Origin: Limisphaerales bacterium
Lineage (GTDB): Bacteria; Verrucomicrobiota; Verrucomicrobiia; Limisphaerales; UBA11358
Length of the DNA: 36,684 bases
NCBI GenBank assembly: GCA_025362675.1
Contig: JANYFN010000019.1
Location: 1-36,684 of the forward strand
Direction of reading: 5' to 3'
The position numbers were made by a program, and so were the translations under genes. Shown piece after piece: positions 23,773 through 33,682 of this stretch. The notes under the pieces were generated by a model. It had not been told where the DNA came from. It made no database searches and saw only the letters and a program-made list of their open reading frames with translations. How positions within the stretch are numbered: the first letter of the stretch is position 1; the number at the start of each line of letters is the position of its first letter.

Positions 23773-25017
23773 ATGGCTAAACTTTTCATTGAAGATATTG
23801 ATCTCAAGGGTAAACGCGCCCTCATTCGCGTGGATTTCAACGTGCCGCAGGACAAAGTCACCGGTGCCATCACCAATACCAAGCGCATCGAAGCGGCCTT
23901 GCCGACGATCAAATACGCGTTGGACAAAGGCGCGTCGGTCGTGCTGATGAGCCATCTGGGTCGGCCGGACGGCAAGCGCATCGAGAAATTTTCCCTCAAG
24001 CCCATTGCTGAAGCGCTTTCTAACCTGCTGGGCAAACCAGTGCAATTCCTGAACGATTGCGTCGGCGCGGAAGTCGAAGCTGTCTGCGCGAAAGCCAAGC
24101 CTGGCGACGTGATTTTACTCGAAAACCTCCGCTTCCACATCGAGGAAGAGGGCAAAGTGAAGCTCGAAGACGGCACTAAACTCAAGGCCGATCCTGAAAA
24201 AGTAAAGGCGTTCCGCGCCAGTCTGACGAAGCTCGGCGACGTTTACATCAATGATGCTTTCGGCACTGCTCATCGCGATCACAGCTCAATGACGGGAGTG
24301 CTTTTGCCGCAACGCGCGTGTGGTTATTTGATGAAGAAGGAACTCGACGCTTTCGGCGCGGTGCTTGATCACCCCAAGCGTCCGTTGCTCGCGATCCTCG
24401 GCGGTTCGAAAGTCGCCGACAAGATTCAGCTCATCAACAATCTTTTGGACAAGGCCGACGAAATCATCATCGGCGGTGGTATGGCTTACACCTTCCGCAA
24501 AGTTCAAGACAACATGGAAATTGGTAAATCACTTTTCGACGCGGAAGGCGCAAAGATTGTTCCTGAATTGCTTGCCAAGGCGAAAGCTCAGGGCAAGAAA
24601 ATTCATCTTCCATTGGATTGGATGACCGGCGACAAGTTTGGACCAGACGCGAAGGTCGGCACAGCGACGCTCCAAAGTGGTATCCCCGCAGGCTTGGAAG
24701 GCATGGACGCGGGGCCGGAATCCTCCAAGCAATTCGCGGCGGTCATCGCTCGTGCGAAGACGATCATTTGGAACGGACCTCCGGGAGTATTTGAATTTCC
24801 CGCGTTTGAAAAAGCCACCAAATCCATGGCCGATGCGATTGTCGCGGCAACTGCAGCCGGTGCGACGACGGTTGTTGGCGGCGGTGACACGGCCACGGCA
24901 GCAAAGAAATTTGGCGCGGACAAAAAAGTTTCCCACACTTCGACCGGCGGCGGTGCATCGCTGGAATTCCTCGAAGGCAAAGTGCTGCCCGGTGTGGCGG
25001 CCCTGTCGGAGAAATAA
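23773..25017 (+). CDS. pgk: Phosphoglycerate kinase
   Basis: This enzyme transfers phosphate between 1,3-bisphosphoglycerate and ADP in glycolysis. The 414-residue protein starts at ATG 23773 ([20 protein letters not shown]); an in-frame TTG 27 bp earlier is less likely. It has [61 protein letters not shown] and the C-terminal [11 protein letters not shown] plus [14 protein letters not shown]. It contains a small insertion (about residues 135-150, [16 protein letters not shown]) compared with the shortest enzymes. It heads the pgk-tpiA-secG operon. Confidence 0.97.
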   Translation: MAKLFIEDIDLKGKRALIRVDFNVPQDKVTGAITNTKRIEAALPTIKYALDKGASVVLMSHLGRPDGKRIEKFSLKPIAEALSNLLGKPVQFLNDCVGAEVEAVCAKAKPGDVILLENLRFHIEEEGKVKLEDGTKLKADPEKVKAFRASLTKLGDVYINDAFGTAHRDHSSMTGVLLPQRACGYLMKKELDAFGAVLDHPKRPLLAILGGSKVADKIQLINNLLDKADEIIIGGGMAYTFRKVQDNMEIGKSLFDAEGAKIVPELLAKAKAQGKKIHLPLDWMTGDKFGPDAKVGTATLQSGIPAGLEGMDAGPESSKQFAAVIARAKTIIWNGPPGVFEFPAFEKATKSMADAIVAATAAGATTVVGGGDTATAAKKFGADKKVSHTSTGGGASLEFLEGKVLPGVAALSEK

Positions 25018-25041
25018 ATTTAACTCAGAAATATTTTTGAA

Positions 25042-25806
25042 ATGAACAAAGAACGCAAACTGATTATTGCCGGTAACTGGAAGATGAACAAGACCGTCGC
25101 CGAGGCGTTGACGCTGGTGGAAGACCTCAAGCGCGACCTCGCCAACGTGAAGGAAGTGGACATCGTCATCGCGCCGCCGTTCACGGCCTTGAGCGAAGTA
25201 TCCAAAATGGCGCTCGACTCGAACATCCGCCTCGCCGCGCAGAACATGAGCGAGAATAATTTCGGCGCGTTCACTGGCGAAACCTGCGCGGGAATGTTGA
25301 AAGAATTTTCCGTGCGCTACGTCATCCTCGGCCACAGCGAACGTCGCCAATTCCAAAAAGAATCCGACGCGCTCATTGCCAAGAAAGCCGCCGCCGCTCA
25401 CGCCGCGACGCTCAAACCCATTGTCTGCATTGGCGAAACACTCGCGGAGCGCGAAGGTAATCTCACCGAAAAAGTTTTAGAAACGCAGACGCGTGGCAGT
25501 CTCGCCGGCTTGACTAAGGAACAAATGGTCGAAACGGTTTTAGCCTACGAACCCGTTTGGGCGATTGGCACGGGCAAAACGGCGACGACGCAGCAAGCGC
25601 AGGACGCGCACGCGTTCATTCGCGGCGTGCTGGCGAAAATGTTTGATGATGCGACCGCAAAGAAAGTCCGCATCCAATACGGCGGCAGCGTGAAGCCTGC
25701 CAACGCCAAAGAGTTGATGAGCCAGCTCGATGTGGACGGCGCGCTCGTTGGCGGAGCTTCGCTTGAAGCAAGAAGTTTTGCTGACATCATCAAGAATTCC
25801 ATTTAA
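25042..25806 (+). CDS. tpiA: Triosephosphate isomerase
   Basis: This enzyme interconverts dihydroxyacetone phosphate and glyceraldehyde-3-phosphate. It is a 254-residue TIM barrel with GNWKMNKT (catalytic Lys), HSERRQF (catalytic His), AYEPVWAIGTGKTAT (catalytic Glu and flexible loop 6), YGGSVKPAN and GALVGGASL. It follows pgk by 24 bp and precedes secG by 14 bp, a common gene order. No Shine-Dalgarno precedes the ATG; the upstream bases are AT-rich. Confidence 0.97.
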   Translation: MNKERKLIIAGNWKMNKTVAEALTLVEDLKRDLANVKEVDIVIAPPFTALSEVSKMALDSNIRLAAQNMSENNFGAFTGETCAGMLKEFSVRYVILGHSERRQFQKESDALIAKKAAAAHAATLKPIVCIGETLAEREGNLTEKVLETQTRGSLAGLTKEQMVETVLAYEPVWAIGTGKTATTQQAQDAHAFIRGVLAKMFDDATAKKVRIQYGGSVKPANAKELMSQLDVDGALVGGASLEARSFADIIKNSI

Positions 25807-25820
25807 ACTAATAAAATAAT

Positions 25821-26204
25821 ATGAGTTTCATTGCCGCTTTATTGACCTTTATCCTTGTCATCAACTGTCTCTTGTTGATTTTTCTTGTGCTGGTTCAATT
25901 GCCCAAAAAAGATGCGGGCGCTGGGATGGCTTTTGGTGCTGGTGCCGCAGATGCCCTCTTCGGTGCCGGTTCTGGCAACGCGCTCACCAAGATCACCAAG
26001 TATTCGGCGGGCGCACTGATTGTGCTCTGTCTGGCGATCAATTTCTTCGGCGGAAAATCTGGCCGCGACAACAGCGGATCAGATTTCATCAAGCAAGTTC
26101 AGCAAAAGCAGATGCAAGCCACCGTCCCAGCGACAACCCCTTCATCCATCGCGCCGGCACCAATTACGCCAGCTCCCGCAGCTATCGGCACGAACGGTAA
26201 GTAA
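25821..26204 (+). CDS. secG: Preprotein translocase subunit SecG
   Basis: A 127-residue inner membrane protein of the SecYEG translocon. Two hydrophobic helices lie at about residues 5-25 and 53-72, joined by the conserved loop VQLPKKDAGAGMAFGAGAAD, typical of SecG (QxxKGxGLxxxFGGG-type region). The C-terminal tail is proline/alanine-rich, longer than in E. coli. It is the third gene of the pgk-tpiA-secG operon and is followed by a terminator. Confidence 0.93.
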   Translation: MSFIAALLTFILVINCLLLIFLVLVQLPKKDAGAGMAFGAGAADALFGAGSGNALTKITKYSAGALIVLCLAINFFGGKSGRDNSGSDFIKQVQQKQMQATVPATTPSSIAPAPITPAPAAIGTNGK

Positions 26205-26222
26205 AAGAAGCTTTTCTCAAAA

Positions 26223-26255
26223 AGCGCGCCCCGATTTTTCGTGGTGCGTTTTTTT
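26223..26255 (+). terminator. Intrinsic terminator of the pgk-tpiA-secG operon
   Basis: Stem AGCGCGCC / GGTGCGTT (with two G-T pairs) and a loop centred on GATTTTTC, followed by a T run. Confidence 0.75.
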
Positions 26256-26442
26256 ATGCCGGAAGACTTTGCCCGATTTGAGTGCCTGAAAACTCAGGGA
26301 TTCTTTTGCGTCCATAGTGATGAAGTTTGTTCTTTAACGATGCGTAGGCCTGAGGTTTCAAGCTTGGATGTGGAAGATAAAGTCTAGTTGAAAGGCGAAT
26401 TTACAAATCTCCGCGCTACGGAAAAATACCCGGCCCCGAGCT

Positions 26443-27228
26443 TCAATAAACGAAAGCGTTCGCCAAGCGGTCCGCGTCCGTATTGCACCAAAGGTTCAGC
26501 GGGCTGAAGGCAAGCGGAAATTTGATATAGCGGGCGCTGCCGTCAGTCAACGTGTAGTTGGAACCACCGGTGGTAGTGTCATCGCCCCGGCTATCGTGGC
26601 GCGTCTGTTGGGCAATTCCGGTCGTGTCATTCCCGCCGTTTTCATAAATGTCCATGAAGTAATCCGGCGCGTCGGATTTTTTTTCGCCGAAAGAAATAGT
26701 ATCCGACGGATTTCGAACCGCAGTTTCTTTGATCGAAGTGCTACTGGCCGCGATGGCGGCGGCAAGCTCGGGCCAGTTACCCGGCGCGACACCCAATGCA
26801 CTCGCATAATAATCATTGAAGCCATTCAATAAATAGCTGCGCGGCGCGGCATCGGCGGGATAATTATTCGTATCAGTTTCGCCTGTTTTTGGCTGGCTCT
26901 TAGCCTCGCTCGGGCAAAGCAACAGTTTCAGACTGCGACCGTAAGCGTCATACATCTGTTGAGGCCAGCGGTTTTTGTCTCCGCGATGCGGGAATTGATC
27001 GCTGTAATCACTGGAATAAATTTTTTGAGCTAGGCCGATTTCTTTTAGATTATTCAAGCAGGCAATGCGTTTGCCAGCTTCCTTCGCGCGGCTCAAGGCA
27101 GGCATCAGCATCGCCGCCAGGATGGCAATAATCGCAATCACCACCAGCAACTCAATCAAAGTAAAGCCGTTCGTGGCCGGAATATGTTTCCAGCGATTGC
27201 TCCATTTTTTTTGTTTGTGAGTTTTCAT
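26443..27228 (-). CDS. Type II secretion pseudopilin-like protein (prepilin N-terminal domain)
   Basis: A 261-residue protein with a prepilin signal: a basic leader then [22 protein letters not shown], cleavage expected between G21 and F22 by prepilin peptidase, with the glutamate at +5. The rest ([42 protein letters not shown]) is the pattern of the large DUF1559/GspG-like family that is highly expanded in Verrucomicrobiota and Planctomycetota. It is probably assembled into an envelope pseudopilus or exported as a minor pilin; individual roles are unknown. It is divergent from the next small gene. Confidence 0.9.
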   Translation of the reverse strand: MKTHKQKKWSNRWKHIPATNGFTLIELLVVIAIIAILAAMLMPALSRAKEAGKRIACLNNLKEIGLAQKIYSSDYSDQFPHRGDKNRWPQQMYDAYGRSLKLLLCPSEAKSQPKTGETDTNNYPADAAPRSYLLNGFNDYYASALGVAPGNWPELAAAIAASSTSIKETAVRNPSDTISFGEKKSDAPDYFMDIYENGGNDTTGIAQQTRHDSRGDDTTTGGSNYTLTDGSARYIKFPLAFSPLNLWCNTDADRLANAFVY

Positions 27229-27300
27229 AACCTAACTCTCGGTGCCAACGTCTGTGAAGTTGTATTGACGCGGCAAAACCTCTCCGCGTTACAATGATTT

Positions 27301-27744
27301 ATGACCCGAAAGAATATTGTGCTGCTCGTGCTGGCCACCTTGTTAGCGGTGGTTTACACCGTTTATTTCACTGATTGGTTTGCGCCTAAAACGTTCAAGA
27401 TTTTTCATACCAGCCGCAATTTACGCCCCATGCGGCCGGGTTTGGCGCGCAATGGAATTTTGCCGTCACTCCAATTTGGCGTGAGCCATGAGTTGCGATT
27501 TACGGAAATCAAGGTAGTGCCCCTGACGGCGTGGCAGACAAACCAACACGTCCTGCCGATTTGGCACTTGGTCACGAGTTCGAATTCCGTGCCGATGAAA
27601 TCTTTTTTTTACGGACAGAATATTCCCGGCCTGCATCCCGCCATCAAAGGCACCCATCCCGAATTGCCGGAAACCAACGTGACTTATCGGTTATTCATCA
27701 CGGCCAGCAAATTCAGCGCGCAACACGACTTTGAATTGAAATAA
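27301..27744 (+). CDS. Hypothetical protein with one N-terminal membrane helix
   Basis: A 147-residue protein with a single N-terminal hydrophobic segment (IVLLVLATLLAVVYTVYFTDW) that is either a membrane anchor or an uncleaved signal. The remaining part would be extracytoplasmic and beta-rich (LRFTEIKVVPLTAWQT, LPIWHLVTSSNSVPMKSFFY, VTYRLFITASK). I do not recognise a family. Its codon use and GC content look like its neighbours. Confidence 0.7.
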   Translation: MTRKNIVLLVLATLLAVVYTVYFTDWFAPKTFKIFHTSRNLRPMRPGLARNGILPSLQFGVSHELRFTEIKVVPLTAWQTNQHVLPIWHLVTSSNSVPMKSFFYGQNIPGLHPAIKGTHPELPETNVTYRLFITASKFSAQHDFELK

Positions 27745-27747
27745 TTT

Positions 27748-28005
27748 TCAATCGCGTCTGTCTGCTTTCGGAAAATTCTTTTCCCAAAAAACCGCCAGCT
27801 CATCCGGGCCAAAGTCTGCGAGGATCTTTCCTGCCACCTCGATCACCGGCGCGAGCGACTGACCAGAAAGTTTCACCATTTCGTCCAACGCGGCATGATC
27901 GGCGATCACGTCCAGCGTTTCGTATTTGAGGCCGCGCTCATCGAGCCAGCGTTGCGCTTTGTGGCACCAGCCACAATAGGGTTTGATGAAGAGTCGGATT
28001 TTCAT
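27748..28005 (-). CDS. Glutaredoxin-like protein
   Basis: An 85-residue thioredoxin-fold protein beginning MKIRLFIKPYCGWCHKAQRWL, with the redox pair C-G-W-C and the family cis-proline region APVIEV. It reduces disulphides, probably with glutathione or thioredoxin reductase (trxB is also in this window). I place the start at ATG 28005 because the family begins just before the first beta-strand; upstream in-frame codons are in the overlap with the MBL-fold gene. Confidence 0.88.
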   Translation of the reverse strand: MKIRLFIKPYCGWCHKAQRWLDERGLKYETLDVIADHAALDEMVKLSGQSLAPVIEVAGKILADFGPDELAVFWEKNFPKADRRD

Positions 28006-28028
28006 ACAAAAAATATTGTGGCGGGACG

Positions 28029-28874
28029 TTAAAATTCCAAAGTCCCACACGGCACATGCTGGGCGGCGATTTGCATTTTGACGTGGCTGGCACCGATGTG
28101 ATGCAGTTGCTCGGCCATGACGTGTTCGGCGAGTTCGGGCTTGTTGCATTCGCGACTCAAGTGCGCGAGATACAATTGTTTCAAATCAGCAGACATGATT
28201 TGCGCGACGGTATCGGCGGCGGTGACGTTGGAGATGTGACCATGACGACCGAGGATGCGCTGCTTCAACGCCCACGAACGGCGCGGACAATCCTGCAACA
28301 TTTTCACATCGTGATTCGATTCGAGGACGAGAACATTGGCGGTGCGGATGCGTTCGAGCACGAGCTTGGTGACGTGACCGAGATCGGTCGCAAAACCGAT
28401 ATTGCCGGCACTGGTGCGCAGCAGGTAGCCAACGGGGTCTTGCGCGTCGTGCGGGATGGAAAATGTATCTATGCTCACGTCGCCAATCTCAAAACTCGCG
28501 CCGGTCTCAAACAATCGCCAATCAACTTTTGATTTGAGATGTTCGGTGCCGTCCAGCCCTGCGAAGGCCGGTTTCTTTTTCGAGTCCCATTTCGCCTTGA
28601 ACGCCCAGATCGTTCCGTCCTGCGTGCCGCGATTGCAAAAGACCGGGATATGAAATTTATCCGCCAGCCCAAGAATGCCGGCGATGTGATCAGAATGTTC
28701 GTGCGTGACGAGAATGGCCGAAAGTGTCTCCGGCGTCTTGCCGATGGTGGCGAGCCGCTTGCGAATTTGCAGCGGCGAAAAGCCCGCGTCCACGAGGATG
28801 CGGGTTTCGCCGGTCTCCACGTAGGAACAATTGCCGGCAGAACCGCTGCCGAGGATGGTGAACTGGACGGACAC
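28029..28874 (-). CDS. MBL-fold metallo-hydrolase (YycJ/WalJ-like)
   Basis: A 281-residue protein that opens FTILGSGSAGNCSYVETGE and has the metallo-beta-lactamase motif THEHSDHIAG, followed by SIPHDAQDPVGYLL, ATDLGHVT and a late LAHLSRECNKPELA histidine. This combination matches the YycJ/WalJ group of single-domain nucleases or phosphodiesterases, thought to act in DNA mismatch processing. It starts at a GTG and precedes the glutaredoxin gene by 23 bp, on the same strand, so the two may be cotranscribed. Confidence 0.88.
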   Translation of the reverse strand: MSVQFTILGSGSAGNCSYVETGETRILVDAGFSPLQIRKRLATIGKTPETLSAILVTHEHSDHIAGILGLADKFHIPVFCNRGTQDGTIWAFKAKWDSKKKPAFAGLDGTEHLKSKVDWRLFETGASFEIGDVSIDTFSIPHDAQDPVGYLLRTSAGNIGFATDLGHVTKLVLERIRTANVLVLESNHDVKMLQDCPRRSWALKQRILGRHGHISNVTAADTVAQIMSADLKQLYLAHLSRECNKPELAEHVMAEQLHHIGASHVKMQIAAQHVPCGTLEF

Positions 28875-29048
28875 AAAAAGAAACTAAAGTGGAAAGCTTA
28901 AACCGGAAAGCCGAAAACGCTCCGACTAATGTTTTTGTTGCGAGGATTGCCGATACCAACGGAGCCTGTTCAGCAAGGCCGTCCGTGGCTCGGCTTGAAT
29001 CTCCAGCCTGAATTCAAAAACCGTTGAACTCGCTCGCGTTCGGCTAAA

Positions 29049-29076
29049 TTGACTATTATTTAAATCACGTTAATTT
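29049..29076 (+). promoter_or_regulatory. Possible sigma-70 promoter of the S53 peptidase
   Basis: TTGACT (29049-29054) and TAATTT (29071-29076) are separated by 16 bp. Transcription would begin near 29083, downstream of the first possible start at 29077, which supports the ATG at 29119 as the real start. Confidence 0.45.
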
Positions 29077-29118
29077 ATGCCGTTCCTGCCCAGTTCCTTG
29101 GGGGCGCGAATCATTAGA

Positions 29119-32100
29119 ATGATAACTAACAAATCGATTTACAAATCAATCGCTCTGGGTGTTTTGTTGCTTGACGCGATGGGAAACATTTTTGGCGCGG
29201 AGCTGAAAACCCTGCCCGGCCATGTGCCGCCGCAGTCAAAATTGCTGGCTGCAAAAAGCGATCTCGTCGCCACAAATGAGCTGCGGCTCGTGCTGGGCGT
29301 GCCGCTACGCGACGCCGCCGGGTTGGAGAAGTTTTTGCAGACCATTACTGATCCGCGCAGTCCCGAATTCCGTCACTATCTGACGCCGACAGAATTTACC
29401 GCGCGCTTTGGTCCCACTGAAAGCGACTACACGGCGGTCAAAAATTTTGCCAAAGTAAACGGACTGAAAATTACGGGGGAACACGACAACCGGTTGGTTC
29501 TGGATGTCAGCGGCAAAGTTGAAAATATCCAACGCGCGTTTCAAATAAAACTGCAACGATTCCAGCACCCGACCGAGGCGCGGGAGTTTTTTGCACCCGA
29601 TCAAGATCCGACCGTGGCGGCCGCCTTACCCTTGGCGGATGTGAGTGGCTTGAGCAATTTCAAAATGCCGCACCCCAAACTGGTGAAACCAAAAATTGGT
29701 TCTGCTCGCGTCGTTCACAAATCAGGTTCCGCACCCAACGGTGATTATTTAGGCTACGATTTTCGCAAGGCTTATGTGCCGGACACGACGCTGACGGGAG
29801 CGGGACAGATCGTCGGGCTATTACAATTTGATGGATTTTACCAAAGCGACATCACGGCCTATCAAGACGCTGCCGGTCTGCCGCATATTCCGGTGGAATC
29901 AGTCCTCATTGATGGTTTTAACGGAATTCCAACCACCGGACCCAACGCAGGCAATGGCGAGGTGGCACTCGACATAGAACTTTCAATGGCGATGGCACCA
30001 GGCTTATCAAAGGTCATTTGTTTTTCTGCCGATCCGAGTGGTTTTCAAAATGATATCTTGAGCGCGATGGTTTCGAGCAACATGGTGAAACAATTCAGTT
30101 GCTCTTGGGGTTGGAGCGGTGGCCCAAACATAACTACAGATAATTTGTTCAAACAGATGGCGGCGCAGGGACAATCTTTCTTTAACGCTTCCGGCGACAG
30201 TGGCGCATTCACGTTGCCAGTCAACAGCACGAATGCCGTGGATAATCCGAACGAGCAGAATGCGCCCTCGAGTTCGCCTTACATCACGCACGTCGGTGGG
30301 ACGTTTTTGAATACCGACAACAACGGCGTGTGGACTTCGGAAACAGTGTGGAATGGCGGTAACAATTTTTCCGGCCCCACCGGATCGAGCGGCGGGATCA
30401 GCACTTACTACCCAATTCCGAGTTGGCAGACCGGCTTCAGCATGACGAAAAATAAAGGCTCGTCCACGCAGCGCAACATCCCCGATGTCGCGATGGTGGC
30501 CGACTACATTTATTATTATCACGATAACGGCCAGGCGGACGAGGTGGCGGGCACGAGTTGTTCCGCGCCGCTGTGGGCGGGCTTCACGGCCCTGATAAAC
30601 GAGCAGGCAGCGGCGCTAGGCAAACCATCGGTCGGACTTATCAATGCGGCGATATATGCCATCGGCAAGGGCGCTGACTATGCCTCGACGTTTCATGATG
30701 TCACCGTCGGCAACAACACCACGGCGTGGAGTCCAACGGCTTATTTCGCTACCACCAATTATGATTTATGCACTGGCTTGGGCACGCCGGCGGGGCAAAC
30801 ATTGATTGATGAACTTGTGGGCGCGGCAGAAACCTTGCAGATCTCGCCCGCAGAAGGATTCGTGGTGAGCGGAGTCAAACACGGCGGGATAAATCCGTCG
30901 TCGTCGACAATTTTGATCCAAAATAATGGTAATTTTCCAGTGACGTGGGCGCTGCAAAATTCTAATGCCGTGAACTGGCTAAAAGTGCGTCCGTTCAAGG
31001 GCACGCTCGCCCCCGGCGACTCCGCCCAGCTCACGGTGGCCTACACTTTTTACACCACGAATCTCCCGGCTGGCAATTACACCGCCTATTTGAAATTCAC
31101 CAATCTCATGGCACACAGCTTGAGAACCGTGCCGTTCACCATGCAGATGTTTCCAGAATTATCCGTTTCTCCCGCGCAAGGCTTCACCGCTAACGGGGCC
31201 GTCGGTGGGCCATTTGATATTTCGACGCAGGATTTTACGTTCACCAATCGCAGTCCCGTTTCGCGAGGTTGGCGGGCGATCCGGTTGGCCAACTGGATTG
31301 ATATTTTGCCCAGCAATAACGGCGTCGTCGCTGGCGATTTTGGCACGGCGAATTTCACCGTTTCTTTAAACGCCAATAGCATTCGCCTCCCGGGCGGCGA
31401 ATACGCCACTTCCGTTTATGTGCTCAACCAGTTGAACCAATTGATCCAAGTCATTCCGTTCACGGTGCGCGTCGGCCAGAATATCGTTTCCAATGGCGGG
31501 TTTGAGACCGGTGATTTTCGCGGCTGGACCCTCGCGGCCGCCGACACCTTCGTTACCAACAGTTCGGGCTTTATTCACAGCGGTAACCGGAGTGCTATGC
31601 TCGGACAACAAATCTCACCAGGCTATCTTTCGCAAATCCTGCCGACGACTGCGGGGCAGACGTATCAACTTTCCCTGTGGCTGGCGAATCCGAAAAGCAC
31701 CCGGAGCCCAACACCCAATGAATTTTCGGTGCTCTGGGAAGGTAACCCCATTTTTGACCAGAGCAACCTGCCTTTCACCAACTGGATGAATTTTCGATTC
31801 AATGTCACCGCCACTGCCAATGGTTCATCGCTGCAACTTGGTTTCCGTTGTGATCCGTTTTGGATCGGGCTTGACGACGTGACGGTCAAACCAGTGCCGC
31901 CACCCTTCCTCAGTGCCATTGCGCAGAAGCTGGTGGCTCCGGCCGGAACAAATGTTTCGGCTGTGAACGCAGGCGCTGCAGTGTTCAATTTCACTTTTGC
32001 CGTCACGGCCGGATATAATTATCAAATCCAGTGGAAAACGAATTTGTTGCAGCCCGACTGGAGCGATTATGGCGACCCGATAAAAGCTACGAATGAGATC

Positions 32101-32169
32101 TTGAATTACTCGGACACGAAGACAGTTGCCTTCCCGCAGAAATTTTTTCGGCTCAAACTCGTGCCCTGA
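29119..32169 (+). CDS. Secreted S53 (sedolisin/kumamolisin) serine-carboxyl peptidase with C-terminal beta modules
   Basis: A 1016-residue exported acid peptidase precursor. After a signal peptide (ALGVLLLDAMGNIFGAE) comes a pro-kumamolisin activation domain at about 25-185 (SPEFRHYLTPTEFTARFGPT). The S53 core has E281 and D285 (GEVALDIE), the oxyanion aspartate D360 (ASGDSG), the nucleophile S480 in GTSCSAPLWAG, and the calcium-site region FHDVTVGNN...YDLCTGLGTP. Beyond it lie two beta-sandwich modules of BACON/Ig type, a CBM4/9-like module (NIVSNGGFETGDFRGW) and a tail (YNYQIQWKTNLLQPDW, FPQKFFRLKLVP) that I associate with Verrucomicrobiota. Start choice rests on the signal peptide and promoter position. 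All catalytic residues are present. Confidence 0.92.
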   Translation: MITNKSIYKSIALGVLLLDAMGNIFGAELKTLPGHVPPQSKLLAAKSDLVATNELRLVLGVPLRDAAGLEKFLQTITDPRSPEFRHYLTPTEFTARFGPTESDYTAVKNFAKVNGLKITGEHDNRLVLDVSGKVENIQRAFQIKLQRFQHPTEAREFFAPDQDPTVAAALPLADVSGLSNFKMPHPKLVKPKIGSARVVHKSGSAPNGDYLGYDFRKAYVPDTTLTGAGQIVGLLQFDGFYQSDITAYQDAAGLPHIPVESVLIDGFNGIPTTGPNAGNGEVALDIELSMAMAPGLSKVICFSADPSGFQNDILSAMVSSNMVKQFSCSWGWSGGPNITTDNLFKQMAAQGQSFFNASGDSGAFTLPVNSTNAVDNPNEQNAPSSSPYITHVGGTFLNTDNNGVWTSETVWNGGNNFSGPTGSSGGISTYYPIPSWQTGFSMTKNKGSSTQRNIPDVAMVADYIYYYHDNGQADEVAGTSCSAPLWAGFTALINEQAAALGKPSVGLINAAIYAIGKGADYASTFHDVTVGNNTTAWSPTAYFATTNYDLCTGLGTPAGQTLIDELVGAAETLQISPAEGFVVSGVKHGGINPSSSTILIQNNGNFPVTWALQNSNAVNWLKVRPFKGTLAPGDSAQLTVAYTFYTTNLPAGNYTAYLKFTNLMAHSLRTVPFTMQMFPELSVSPAQGFTANGAVGGPFDISTQDFTFTNRSPVSRGWRAIRLANWIDILPSNNGVVAGDFGTANFTVSLNANSIRLPGGEYATSVYVLNQLNQLIQVIPFTVRVGQNIVSNGGFETGDFRGWTLAAADTFVTNSSGFIHSGNRSAMLGQQISPGYLSQILPTTAGQTYQLSLWLANPKSTRSPTPNEFSVLWEGNPIFDQSNLPFTNWMNFRFNVTATANGSSLQLGFRCDPFWIGLDDVTVKPVPPPFLSAIAQKLVAPAGTNVSAVNAGAAVFNFTFAVTAGYNYQIQWKTNLLQPDWSDYGDPIKATNEILNYSDTKTVAFPQKFFRLKLVP

Positions 32170-32233
32170 GCGTTTAGAACGGCGCCACCGTCCGCAAACT
32201 TGCTCGTCCCGCAAAATTAGTTAGCATGGTTTC

Positions 32234-33682
32234 GTGAGTGAACTCCCCGAGCGCGTTGAAGGTGAAATCCTCAATCGGCGATTACTGTTGCGCGGACAAA
32301 AAATTCTCGTCGCCGTCTCCGGCGGCGTGGACTCGATGGTTCTGCTTCAAACTTTAAGTTCACTTGCCTCAAAAAATCGGTGGGAAATTTGCGTCGCGCA
32401 TTTCAACCACCACCTGCGCGGACGCGCGAGCAATGCGGATGAAAAACTCGTCCGACGCACGGCGGAAAAACTGCGGCTGAAGTTTTTCAACGGCGGCGCG
32501 GATGTTAAAAAGTTTGCCGCGCAATCCAAACTTTCCATCGAGATGGCGGCGCGGAAATTGCGTCACGAATTTCTAGCGCGCGTCGCCCGCGAACAAAAAA
32601 TTTCCACCATCGCCCTCGCGCATCATGCCGATGATCAGGTCGAACTTTTTTTTCTGCGCCTCCTGCGCGGTGCTGGCGGCTCTGGATTGACGGGCATGAA
32701 ATGGCAATCGCCTTCGCCCGCCGATAAAAAAGTCCGACTCGTCCGCCCACTGCTCGGCTGCGCGAAAAACGAACTGCTGGCCTTTGCGCGCGAACAGAAA
32801 ATTGAATTCCGCGACGACGCTTCCAATGCATCCACCGACTTCCTTCGCAACCGCATCCGCAACGAACTGCTGCCGTGGTTGCGGAAAAAATACCAGCCCG
32901 GCCTGGATAAAAATATTTTGCGCGTGATGGAAATCGTCGGCGCGGAGGCGGAATACGTCACCACCGCCGCGCAAAATTGGCAGCATGGTAGGACTGACCT
33001 GCCGGTCAGCCAAGCCGCGCGGCAGCACTTTTTTTGCGGTCTGGATTTTGACAAGTTGCCCGTAGCCATTCAGCGAAAAGCCTTGCAGCAACAACTCATC
33101 GCGGCGGGCGTCCCGGTGGATTTTGATTTGATCGAGCAGCTTCGCGCCGCAGCGGGGAAGTGGGTCAGTGTCAGTCCAGACATTTCAATCGCTCGCAATG
33201 GCGCGGGTGAAATCGAATTGCGACGGGAAACGATGACGCAGTTTGATCTGGCGGAAATTGAGTTGAATTTACAGGGCAGGGCGGGGCAGGTGACATTTGC
33301 CGGCAAAAAAATTCACTGGAAAATTTCGGCGCAAAAAAAGTTTTTAGTTCCACCGCTGAAAACTGGTGTGGAATATTTTGACGCGGACAAAATCGGCGGC
33401 GACATCATTTTGCGTCACTGGCATGCGGGCGACCGTTTTCAGCCCATTGGTTTGAAAGCGGCGGTGAAGTTGCAGGATTTATTTGTGAACGCAAAAATTC
33501 CGGCGGCGCGGCGGCGCGATTTGGTTTTGGCCACGACGGGTGACGGCGAAATTTTTTGGGTCGAAGGTTTGCGGATCGGCGAGTGTTTCAAGCTCACGCC
33601 GGAAACTAAACGACATCTTGGACTGCGGTGTCAGAGCGCAGCGGCGACACCGCTTTCGGGCGCACGGGCAAGTCGCGAGTAA
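32234..33682 (+). CDS. tilS: tRNA(Ile)-lysidine synthase
   Basis: TilS ligates lysine to cytidine 34 of tRNA-Ile(CAU), changing it to read AUA. The 482-residue protein carries the PP-loop SGGVDS (29-34), VAHFNHHLRG, IALAHHADDQVELFFLRLLRG and GLTGM, then the TilS C-terminal region (FQPIGLKAAVKLQDLFVNAKI, AARRRDLVL, FWVEGLRIGE). The start is GTG. The last 21 codons (from about residue 462) lie inside a palindromic repeat element (33617-33741), which also supplies the stop codon, so the native C-terminus was altered by that insertion. Confidence 0.94.
   Translation: MSELPERVEGEILNRRLLLRGQKILVAVSGGVDSMVLLQTLSSLASKNRWEICVAHFNHHLRGRASNADEKLVRRTAEKLRLKFFNGGADVKKFAAQSKLSIEMAARKLRHEFLARVAREQKISTIALAHHADDQVELFFLRLLRGAGGSGLTGMKWQSPSPADKKVRLVRPLLGCAKNELLAFAREQKIEFRDDASNASTDFLRNRIRNELLPWLRKKYQPGLDKNILRVMEIVGAEAEYVTTAAQNWQHGRTDLPVSQAARQHFFCGLDFDKLPVAIQRKALQQQLIAAGVPVDFDLIEQLRAAAGKWVSVSPDISIARNGAGEIELRRETMTQFDLAEIELNLQGRAGQVTFAGKKIHWKISAQKKFLVPPLKTGVEYFDADKIGGDIILRHWHAGDRFQPIGLKAAVKLQDLFVNAKIPAARRRDLVLATTGDGEIFWVEGLRIGECFKLTPETKRHLGLRCQSAAATPLSGARASRE

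Noticed and set aside
24529-25401. Reverse frame of 290 codons across pgk and tpiA
   Set aside because: It spans two real forward genes and their junction and has no domain features.
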